DNA of 64,000 nt from Halobacterium salinarum DSM 3754 (GTDB taxonomy: Archaea > Halobacteriota > Halobacteria > Halobacteriales > Halobacteriaceae). The stretch is from NCBI RefSeq assembly GCF_008124605.1, contig NZ_VRYN01000002.1:434001-498000 (forward strand), given 5' to 3'. Below, in pieces: positions 24,791 through 31,934 of this stretch. How positions within the stretch are numbered: position 1 is the stretch's first letter; every line of letters starts with the position of its first letter. Under the pieces are notes generated by a model. The model did not search any database. It had not been told where the DNA came from and was given only the letters and a program-made list of their open reading frames with translations. The translations under genes and the position numbers were made by a program.

Positions 24791-25618
24791 TTACGCCCGG
24801 AGGTCGCGGACGCGGTCGATGTTCCACGCGAAGCCTCTGCCGTCCTCGTGGGGCGTCTCCAGCACCAGCGGAACGTCGGCGATGGCGTCGTGGTTGATGA
24901 ACGCGCGCATGCCCGCCTCGCCGATGTGTCCCTCGCCGATGTGGGCGTGTTCGTCCTTGTTCGTACCGCAGGCGTGCTTGGAGTCGTTGAGATGGACGTA
25001 CTGCAGGTGGTCGAGGCCGACCACGTCGTCGAACGCCGCGAGGGTGTCGTTGACCGCCGCCTCGGTGGAGAGGTCGTAGCCCGCGGCGAAGGCGTGGGCG
25101 GTGTCGATGCAGACGTCGAGGTCCTGGTCGGAGCGAGTCAACACCTCGTGGAGGTGCTCGAAGTCACCGCCGAGCTTCGTGCCGGAGCCGGCGTCGCTCT
25201 CGATGAGGACGGTCACGTCGTCGGGGATGTCGAGCTCGTCGAGGGCGGACGCGGCGTTGTCGAGACCGTCGTCCACGCCGGCGCCCGTGTGTGCGCCGAG
25301 GTGGACGTTGACGTATGGGATGCCGAGGGTGTGTGCGGCATCGACCTCCGCCTGCATGCTGTCGATGGATTTCGCGCGGAGGTCGTCTTTGGGCGTGCAG
25401 AGGTTCACGAGATACGACGAGTGGATGACCCAGGGGCCATCGAGGTCCGCCGCGGTGCCCTCGCGGAACGCCGCCGCTTCGTCGGCACCAATGTTCGGGT
25501 CCTGCCAGACCTGCGGGGAGTGCGTGAAGATCTGCCCGCAGTTCCCGCCGACGTCGAGCTCGTTCGTGACGGCGTTATCAACACCACCCGCGATGGAGAC
25601 GTGTGCACCGACGCGCAT
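24791..25618 (-). CDS. nfo: endonuclease IV (AP endonuclease)
   Basis: A 275-residue AP endonuclease of the Nfo family. The metal-binding residues of the TIM barrel are all visible: H in [11 protein letters not shown] in [11 protein letters not shown] in [16 protein letters not shown] and H in [14 protein letters not shown] in [10 protein letters not shown] in [12 protein letters not shown], and E in VLETPHEDG. The enzyme nicks DNA 5' to abasic sites in base excision repair, using three zinc ions. Start [12 protein letters not shown] is the universal Nfo start. It follows the lipoate ligase-type gene by 49 bp. Confidence 0.95.
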
Positions 25619-25667
25619 ACACGTAGTCTGCCGCCGCCCGGACTTAGCGGCTTCGGAGACGGTGGGG

Positions 25668-26486
25668 TTATGCGTCGCCGGGCGCGGTTCGATCCCGCAC
25701 CCACGCGTCGGCGGCGTACTTCTCGGCGGCGAGGTCCCGGGCGCGCGCCAGTTCCGCGTCGGTCCACTCCCCCTCGTCGGCGTCCGCCCACTCACCGAGC
25801 GCCCGCTCGACGGCCGTGACTGCGTCGGCCCGGTCGACGCCGGCCTGGGATTCGATCGTGGTCACGTGCTCGCGGAACGCCGCGGGCGTGGTGTCGGGGT
25901 CCGAGAACACCGAGAGGTGGCGCTCGGCGTCGAGCGCGAAGCTGAGCGAGCCGTGCTGGATGACCGCGTCCGCCCGGCGGTACTGGGCGTTCCCGCTGAT
26001 CTTGCGGCCGGGATCGCCGGCGACGATGTCGTGGGCGGGGTTGAGTGCGCGGAGGTAACAGGCCGGCTGGTGGAGCGCCGGCTGTTCGGTGTCGGTGAAC
26101 CGGGCGTCGATGCCGAGCCGGTCGAAGGCGTCGAAGACGGGGGTACAGAGCAGCTCGTAGGTGTCCATGAGGTCCCCGGGGAGTTCGTCGGCGGGCGCGA
26201 CGATGGAGTAAGAGATGTCGGCGTGTGCGTCGTGGTAGATGCCGCCGCCGCCGGTCTGGCGGCGCGTCACGTCGATGCCGGCGTCCGCGGCGGCCGCCCA
26301 GTCGACGGAGTCGGTGGCCTGGCGGTACCCCATCGAGAGCGTGTCCGGCGTCCAGGTGTAGACGCGGACCGTACGGGGGCCGCCGTCGGCGGCCGTCTGG
26401 GCGGCGATCTCGTCGAGGGCCATCTGCATCGGCCCGGGGCGGGTGTCCTCGCGAATCAACCGCCAGTCGCGGTCGGCCAAGTCCAT
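25668..26486 (-). CDS. biotin/lipoate A/B ligase-family protein
   Basis: A 272-residue LplA/LipM-type protein. Visible landmarks are [11 protein letters not shown] near the N-terminus, '[14 protein letters not shown]', '[24 protein letters not shown]' (acyl-adenylate binding loop) and the catalytic-lysine region [12 protein letters not shown] near 165-176, followed by '[11 protein letters not shown]'. It would attach lipoyl (or octanoyl) groups to E2 or GcvH domains in the cytosol. Lipoate ligase, octanoyltransferase and paralogues cannot be separated from sequence alone. Confidence 0.82.
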
Positions 26487-26560
26487 GCGCGTGCTTTCCG
26501 GGGGAGCAAGAAAAGCGGTTCGTCACCCTGGGGCCGGGGCGTCTCGTGAGTTGGGGGAGG

Positions 26561-26568
26561 TTATTTAA
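26561..26568 (+). promoter_or_regulatory. TATA box of hop
   Basis: TTATTTAA lies 26-33 bp before the hop ATG at 26594, correct spacing for transcription start within a few nucleotides of the ATG. It is the only AT-rich octamer in the interval between the divergent lipoate ligase-type gene and hop. Confidence 0.65.
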
Positions 26569-26593
26569 TGGCGTGCCGTGTCCTTCCGAACAC

Positions 26594-27418
26594 ATGTCAA
26601 TCACGAGTGTACCCGGTGTGGTCGATGCGGGGGTGCTGGGCGCGCAATCGGCGGCCGCGGTCCGCGAGAACGCGCTGTTGAGTTCGTCGCTGTGGGTGAA
26701 CGTCGCGCTCGCGGGGATCGCGATCCTCGTGTTCGTGTATATGGGACGCACCATCAGACCGGGACGACCGCGGCTCATCTGGGGGGCGACGCTGATGATC
26801 CCGCTGGTGTCGATCTCCAGCTACCTCGGGCTGCTGTCGGGGCTCACCGTGGGGATGATCGAGATGCCCGCCGGGCACGCGCTGGCCGGCGAGATGGTGC
26901 GCAGTCAGTGGGGGCGGTATCTCACGTGGGCGCTGTCGACGCCGATGATACTGCTGGCGCTGGGGCTGCTGGCGGACGTCGATCTCGGCAGTCTGTTTAC
27001 CGTGATCGCGGCCGACATCGGGATGTGCGTGACGGGGTTGGCGGCGGCGATGACCACGTCGGCGCTGCTCTTCCGGTGGGCGTTTTACGCGATCAGTTGC
27101 GCGTTCTTCGTGGTGGTGTTGTCCGCCCTAGTGACCGACTGGGCGGCGTCGGCGTCGAGCGCCGGCACCGCGGAGATCTTCGACACGCTGCGCGTGCTCA
27201 CGGTGGTGCTCTGGCTCGGATACCCCATCGTGTGGGCGGTCGGCGTGGAGGGGCTGGCGCTCGTGCAGTCCGTGGGAGTTACGTCCTGGGCGTACTCGGT
27301 GCTTGACGTCTTCGCGAAGTACGTCTTCGCGTTCATCCTGTTGCGGTGGGTGGCGAACAACGAGCGGACCGTGGCGGTCGCCGGCCAGACGCTTGGCACC
27401 ATGTCAAGCGACGACTGA
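26594..27418 (+). CDS. hop: halorhodopsin, light-driven chloride pump
   Basis: A 274-residue seven-helix microbial rhodopsin; the sequence MSITSVPGVVDAGVLGAQ and the whole chain match H. salinarum halorhodopsin as remembered. The retinal Schiff-base lysine is K242 (DVFAKYVF). The proton acceptor Asp of bacteriorhodopsin is replaced by T111 in R108-Y-L-T111-W-A-L-S115, the chloride-pump signature. It moves Cl- into the cell in the light, supporting osmotic balance and membrane potential. A TATA box is 26-33 bp upstream. No bat, brp or bop gene lies in the window. A hairpin-forming GCCGCC..GGCGGC follows the stop. Confidence 0.98.
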   Translation: MSITSVPGVVDAGVLGAQSAAAVRENALLSSSLWVNVALAGIAILVFVYMGRTIRPGRPRLIWGATLMIPLVSISSYLGLLSGLTVGMIEMPAGHALAGEMVRSQWGRYLTWALSTPMILLALGLLADVDLGSLFTVIAADIGMCVTGLAAAMTTSALLFRWAFYAISCAFFVVVLSALVTDWAASASSAGTAEIFDTLRVLTVVLWLGYPIVWAVGVEGLALVQSVGVTSWAYSVLDVFAKYVFAFILLRWVANNERTVAVAGQTLGTMSSDD

Positions 27419-27502
27419 GCGCCGCCAGGACGGCGGCCGGCTGATCGCGGCGGCTGTGCGCTTCAGGAGGCTTATACCCGGTGGCCGACTACGCGTGAGT
27501 GA

Positions 27503-28405
27503 ATGGTGCGGAACGTCGCCGACGAGATCGCTGCCCTCGACCCGGAGGACTTCCACCTGCTGTCGGGCGTCGAGCACGGGATGCGGTTCTCGGAGTGGGT
27601 GAGCCGCGAGAAGCTGCCGGAGTTCTCGCGGCTCACGCCCGAGGAGGTCGACTACCGGCTCGACAGGATGCTCGACCGGGAGTTCCTCGAACGGAAGACC
27701 ATCCAGTACGAGGGCGTCCAGCTCACGTTCGCGGGCTACGACGTGCTGGCGTTGCACACGTTCGCCGAGCGGGACAGCGTCGAGGGGTTCGGCGCGCCCC
27801 TCGGCGTCGGCAAGGAGAGCGACGTCTACGAGGTGCAGTCGTTTCGGCCGATGGCGCTGAAGTTCCACCGCGAGGGGTACACGCAGTTCCGGGAGGTCCA
27901 CCGGGGCCGGGATTACACCAGCGAGAAAGAACACACGTCGTGGCAGTACACCGCACGGAAGGCCGCCGAGCGCGAGTACGACGCCTTGGAGGCGCTGTAC
28001 CCGACCGTGAACGTGCCGCGGCCGGTCGATCACAACCGCCACGCCATCGTGATGGAGAAGGTCAGCGGCACCGAGCTGTCGAACGCGAAGCTGAACCCCG
28101 AGCAGGCGAGCGGCGTGTTGGATCTGATCCTGCGGGAGGTCGCGGCGGCGTACCGCGAGGGGTACGTCCACGCCGACGTCAGCGAGTACAACGTGTTCGT
28201 GGATTCGGACGGCGTCGTGTTGTTCGATTGGCCCCAGGCGACGCCGACCGACCACGAGAACGCCCGCGAGTTGCTGGCGCGGGACGTGGAGAACATCGTC
28301 CAGTATTTCCGCCAGAAATACCCCAGTGACGTGCCGGCAGTCGACCACGACGCCGTCGTTGGGGCGGTCGCCGACGACGCGTTCGCGTCGGTCACCGAGC
28401 ACTGA
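27503..28405 (+). CDS. rio2: Rio2 serine/threonine protein kinase
   Basis: A 300-residue RIO2 kinase. Residues 1-80 form the winged-helix domain (LSGVEHGMRFSEWVSREKLPEFSRLTPEEV). The flexible P-loop is GVGKESDVYEV near 97-107, and the ATP lysine is in MALKFHREG. The catalytic loop HADVSEYNVFV lies near 223-233, with metal-binding VLFDWPQ shortly after. Archaeal Rio2 participates in late 40S/30S-type ribosome subunit maturation. Separate transcription unit downstream of hop. Confidence 0.93.
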   Translation: MVRNVADEIAALDPEDFHLLSGVEHGMRFSEWVSREKLPEFSRLTPEEVDYRLDRMLDREFLERKTIQYEGVQLTFAGYDVLALHTFAERDSVEGFGAPLGVGKESDVYEVQSFRPMALKFHREGYTQFREVHRGRDYTSEKEHTSWQYTARKAAEREYDALEALYPTVNVPRPVDHNRHAIVMEKVSGTELSNAKLNPEQASGVLDLILREVAAAYREGYVHADVSEYNVFVDSDGVVLFDWPQATPTDHENARELLARDVENIVQYFRQKYPSDVPAVDHDAVVGAVADDAFASVTEH

Positions 28406-28628
28406 ACGCGAGCGCCCACCACCGCCGGGTGCGGCGCGGGACGTGACGTGTGACCGACAGACACCCGCGTATTTATACCGCGGGCGCGGCAACGGCGTTC
28501 CAACGCGGAGTTTCACTCATGGACCGAATTGGGCCAGCAGCCACGACGCGGCGGGCCGGGTGCGGTGGCGACACCGAGACAGCAAGCGGGCGTGGCTGGA
28601 CCACCAACGCAGGCATGGAGGCATCGTA

Positions 28629-29609
28629 ATGTTCGATGAGATGCAGGCGTCGGCGTTCCCCGAGTTCCTGGCCGCGTTCTGGGCGGAGAAGGGCTGGGAG
28701 ACGTCGGTGACCGAAAACGACGACGGCACGTACCTGGTGGCCGGGGACAAGGACTCGGGGACGCGCGGGCTCATGGGCGTGCGCCCGGACGACGGAACGG
28801 AAGTCGACGCCTCGGAGGTCGAGGATTTCCTCGCGTTCTGCGACAAGCAGGGCGTCGACGTCCGGGTGATGGCGACGCTGGGGCGGTTCACGACGGGCGC
28901 GCGGACGGCCGCCGACTCCGAGGACATCCACCTCCTCGACCCGAACGAGTTGGCGAACTCGGTGCGCGAGGAGGGCGTCGAAGAGATGGTGACGGAGTAC
29001 ACGGGCGGTGGCGGCGGTGGGGGCGGTCGCTTGCCGTCGCTGCCGGTGTCGGTGCCGACCGGGGTGCCGGTGATCCCGATCCTGGTGGCGGCCCTGGTCG
29101 TGGCGGCGGCGGTGTTCGTGGGGCCGACGCTGCTCGGGTCGGTGCCGTTCGTCGACGAGTTGCGGGCCGGCTCGGCGAGCGGACAGCCGATCACGGCGCT
29201 GTCGTTGTCCGACGCGGACGCCCCGACGGCGACGGTGCGGTGGACGGCACAACCCCGGGGTGAGATCAGGAACTACACCGCGCCGGCGGGCCAGACGTTC
29301 GTGGTGGTGGCCTTCGAAGCGACGGCGACCGGCAGCGAGCCCGTGACGATCCGAGACGAGACGGTGGCGCTCGCGGCCAACGGGACGTTCCGGTCGCCGC
29401 AGTCGTTCACCAACGCGTCCACGGCGTTCCGGGCGGCACAGCTCCCCAAGCAGGTGCCGGCGAACGGCACGGCGCGTGGGATCGTGGTGTTCCAGGCACC
29501 CGCCGACTTCGACGGGGCGACGCTGGTTGAGCGGTACGGCGGGCCGGGGCTGCGCTTCCAGCGTGCCGACGATCTCAGCACGGACGTGGCGTCGTTCCGA
29601 AGTTCTTAA
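28629..29609 (+). CDS. membrane protein with degenerate Mrr-like nuclease domain
   Basis: A 326-residue protein. Residues 1-120 have the layout of an Mrr/HJR-type restriction-endonuclease domain: FPEFLAAFWAEKGWETSVTENDDGTYLVAGD, then 'DFLAFCDKQGVDVRVMATLGRFTTGARTAADSEDIHLLDPNEL', the usual end of such domains. The expected D...(E/Q)xK catalytic strand is replaced by MGVRP, suggesting no nuclease activity. A poly-Gly linker (about 130-137) leads to one membrane helix (IPILVAALVVAAAVFVG) and a C-terminal beta-sandwich-like domain (QTFVVVAFEATATGSEPVTIRDETVAL) resembling DUF4352 modules. Not recognised as a characterised family. Confidence 0.6.
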   Translation: MFDEMQASAFPEFLAAFWAEKGWETSVTENDDGTYLVAGDKDSGTRGLMGVRPDDGTEVDASEVEDFLAFCDKQGVDVRVMATLGRFTTGARTAADSEDIHLLDPNELANSVREEGVEEMVTEYTGGGGGGGGRLPSLPVSVPTGVPVIPILVAALVVAAAVFVGPTLLGSVPFVDELRAGSASGQPITALSLSDADAPTATVRWTAQPRGEIRNYTAPAGQTFVVVAFEATATGSEPVTIRDETVALAANGTFRSPQSFTNASTAFRAAQLPKQVPANGTARGIVVFQAPADFDGATLVERYGGPGLRFQRADDLSTDVASFRSS

Positions 29610-29741
29610 CCCCGCCGGTGGAGTACCGAACGGTAACTCGCTGGTGGCGGGCTCCAGCGGGCGCCTGACGACGCGTCGGGCCGGGATGTGATTCTCGGTG
29701 CGCCGGGAATTGAACCACACAACGCCCGCGGACACAGAACA

Positions 29742-30332
29742 ATGGCACGAAGTTTCTATTCGCACATCAAGGAAGCGTGGGAGGATCCCGACGACGGGAA
29801 GCTCGCCGAGCTGCAGTGGCAGCGCAAGCAGGACTGGCGCAAGGAGGGCGCGATCGAACGGGTCGACCGCCCGACGCGCCTCGACAAGGCCCGCGAGCTG
29901 GGCTACAAGGCCAAGCAGGGCGTCGTCGTGGTGCGCGTGAGCGTGCGCAAGGGGACCGCCCGGAAGTCCCGGTTCAAGGCGGGTCGCCGCACGAAGCGCC
30001 AGGGCGTCAACCGCATCGGTCGCGCGAAGAACCTCCAGCGCATCGCCGAGGAGCGCGCCAGCCGGAAGTACGTGAACCTCCGGACGCTGAACTCCTACTG
30101 GGTCGGTGAGGACGGCTCCCAGAAGTGGTTCGAAGCGATCCTCCTGGACCCGGAGCACGGCGCGATCCAGAACGACGACGATCTGAACTGGATCTGCGAC
30201 GACAGCCACAAGAACCGCGTGTTCCGTGGGAAGACGAGCGCGGGACGACGCGCGCGTGGCCTCCAGAACCGCGGCAAGGGCACCGAGGGCCTGCGCCCGT
30301 CGACGAACGCCGACAAGCGCAACAAGTCGTAG
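29742..30332 (+). CDS. rpl15e: 50S ribosomal protein L15e
   Basis: A 196-residue basic protein, exactly the L15e family: MARSFYSHIKEAWEDPDDGK, QDWRKEGAIERVDRPTRLDKARELGYKAKQG, RKSRFKAGRRTKRQGVNRI and VLNSYWVGEDGSQKWFEAILLDPEHGAI-like core, ending RGLQNRGKGTEGLRPS..RNKS. It binds 23S rRNA in the large subunit. The start is MARSF; an upstream in-frame ATG would add 18 residues translated from tRNA-like DNA and is rejected. Confidence 0.97.
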   Translation: MARSFYSHIKEAWEDPDDGKLAELQWQRKQDWRKEGAIERVDRPTRLDKARELGYKAKQGVVVVRVSVRKGTARKSRFKAGRRTKRQGVNRIGRAKNLQRIAEERASRKYVNLRTLNSYWVGEDGSQKWFEAILLDPEHGAIQNDDDLNWICDDSHKNRVFRGKTSAGRRARGLQNRGKGTEGLRPSTNADKRNKS

Positions 30333-30483
30333 CGCGAGCGGGCGGCCGATTTCTGCGGTGTGTCGCGGGCCAGCAGTCGCGGTCCCGCGGCGTGAGTACG
30401 GAGCGTGGCCGTGTCCCAGCCACCGGGCATGCCATGTGAAGACACGACAAACCACTAAGTGATCGGACTGCGTACACGAACGT

Positions 30484-31224
30484 ATGAGCGACACCGCCGA
30501 GACGGAGCTCGCGTTCGACCACGACGACCAGAAGCGCCTCTACAACTACGTCGAGCGCCACGGCGAGTGCACGTACGACGACCTCGAAGCGGCGATGCCG
30601 TTGTCCCCGCGGGGCATCCGCCACCACGTCGCCATCCTCCAGCGGGACGGGTTCCTGCGCGTGGACGACGAGGCCGTCACCGTCGCCTTCGACGCCGACG
30701 TGGCGGCCGAGACCCACCGCAGCGACGGCATCGAGGTGGTCGTTCGCCCGGCGCGACAGGGGGATCTGTCCGGGCTCGTCGGGGCGATACGGCAGGTCGC
30801 CGACGACCGCACGTACATCGAGGCCGAATCCGTCGCCGACATCGTCGACCACGAGGAAGTGTTGTTGCGGCACAACGACGTTGAGGAACGCATGTTCTTC
30901 GTCGCGACCGTCGACGAGGCGGTCGTTGGGTGGGTGCACCTGGTCGGCTCCGAGCTGGCGAAGCTCGCACACACCGCCACCCTCACTGTCGGCGTGATCG
31001 ACGCCTACCAAGGCCACGGGATCGGCGGCTACCTGCTGGAGCGTGGGCTGGAGTGGGCCGCCAGCCGGGGCTACGAGAAACTCTACAACAGCGTGCCGGC
31101 GACGAACGACGCCGCCATCGGGTTCCTCGAATCCCGTGGCTGGGAGCGCGAAGCCCGCCGCGCCGACCACTACCAGCTTGACGAGGCGTACGTCGACGAG
31201 GTGATGATGGCCTACCGGCTGTAG
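30484..31224 (+). CDS. winged-helix/GNAT acetyltransferase fusion
   Basis: A 246-residue protein. Residues 1-75 form a helix-turn-helix (DDQKRLYNYVERHGECTYDDLEAAMPLSPRGIRHHVAILQRDGFLRVDDEAVTVAFD). Residues 85-246 form a GNAT N-acetyltransferase domain, with acetyl-CoA motif A in LTVGVIDAYQGHGIGGYLLERGLEWA (about 168-193) and 'AIGFLESRGW' downstream. This arrangement could couple promoter binding to an acetylation substrate or simply use the HTH for protein contact. Substrate unknown. Monocistronic; convergent with trkA. Confidence 0.75.
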   Translation: MSDTAETELAFDHDDQKRLYNYVERHGECTYDDLEAAMPLSPRGIRHHVAILQRDGFLRVDDEAVTVAFDADVAAETHRSDGIEVVVRPARQGDLSGLVGAIRQVADDRTYIEAESVADIVDHEEVLLRHNDVEERMFFVATVDEAVVGWVHLVGSELAKLAHTATLTVGVIDAYQGHGIGGYLLERGLEWAASRGYEKLYNSVPATNDAAIGFLESRGWEREARRADHYQLDEAYVDEVMMAYRL

Positions 31225-31242
31225 CCACGCGCCCGGGGGGCG

Positions 31243-31929
31243 CTATCCGGTGGCGTCCTCGTTGTGTCCGAAGGCATCCGTGACCGACGGGTTCGCGCCC
31301 ACCCCGGAGTACACCGTGAGGAGGTCGCCGGCCTGAATGACGGTGTCCCCGCGGGGCGTGATGGGGTCGCCGTCACCGTCGCGCTCGATGGCGACGACCA
31401 GCACGTCGTCGGGGAGCGCGCCCGTGTTCGCGGCCTCCTGGAGGGTCGTGCCGGCGACGGGTGCCGAGTCGGTGACGCTGATCTCGAAGACCTCGGCGTG
31501 GTCGCCGATGCGCATGTAATCGACGATCGCGGGACGCGTCACGGCCCGGTAGAGGTATTCGGCGATGAGCTGCTGGGGGTTTTCCATCGTGCTCACGCCG
31601 ATGCGCTCGAAGACCCCCATGTGTTCGGGGTTGTGGACCACGGAGAGGATCGCGGGGATGTCGAACTCCGCGGCCAGCAGGCACACCATGATGTTGGTGG
31701 CGTCCTGGTCGGTGGTGGAGATGATGGCGTCGGCGCGCCCGGCGCCGGCGTCAGCCAGCGTGTCTTTGATCGTGGCGTCGTCGTGCAACACGAGGCAGTC
31801 GTAGTCGTCTGCCGCCCGGGCGGCGCGGCTGTCGTCGCGCTCGATGACTGCGACCTCGTTGCCCGACCGGGTGGCGACGTCGATGAGCGGGGTGCCGATG
31901 TCGCCGGCACCCACGATGATGAGATACAT
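31243..31929 (-). CDS. trkA: TrkA-type K+ channel/transporter regulatory protein
   Basis: A 228-residue cytosolic regulator with an RCK-N (TrkA-N) domain opening MYLIIVGAGDIGTPLIDVAT, with the NAD(H)-binding GAGDIG at 8-13 and acidic E30 ending the second strand. An RCK-C domain follows from about residue 140 (EVFEISVTDSAPVAGTTLQE.. GDPITPRGDTVIQAGDLLTVYSG). Such proteins gate Trk/Ktr potassium uptake or other transporters. It lies 5 bp downstream of the permease-USP gene, so here it may regulate that transporter rather than K+ channels. Confidence 0.83.
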   Translation of the reverse strand: MYLIIVGAGDIGTPLIDVATRSGNEVAVIERDDSRAARAADDYDCLVLHDDATIKDTLADAGAGRADAIISTTDQDATNIMVCLLAAEFDIPAILSVVHNPEHMGVFERIGVSTMENPQQLIAEYLYRAVTRPAIVDYMRIGDHAEVFEISVTDSAPVAGTTLQEAANTGALPDDVLVVAIERDGDGDPITPRGDTVIQAGDLLTVYSGVGANPSVTDAFGHNEDATG

Positions 31930-31934
31930 GCGAG

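Noticed and set aside
26450-26600. Search for Bat-type operator near hop
   Set aside because: Only a TATA box could be identified; no recognisable UAS repeat by eye.
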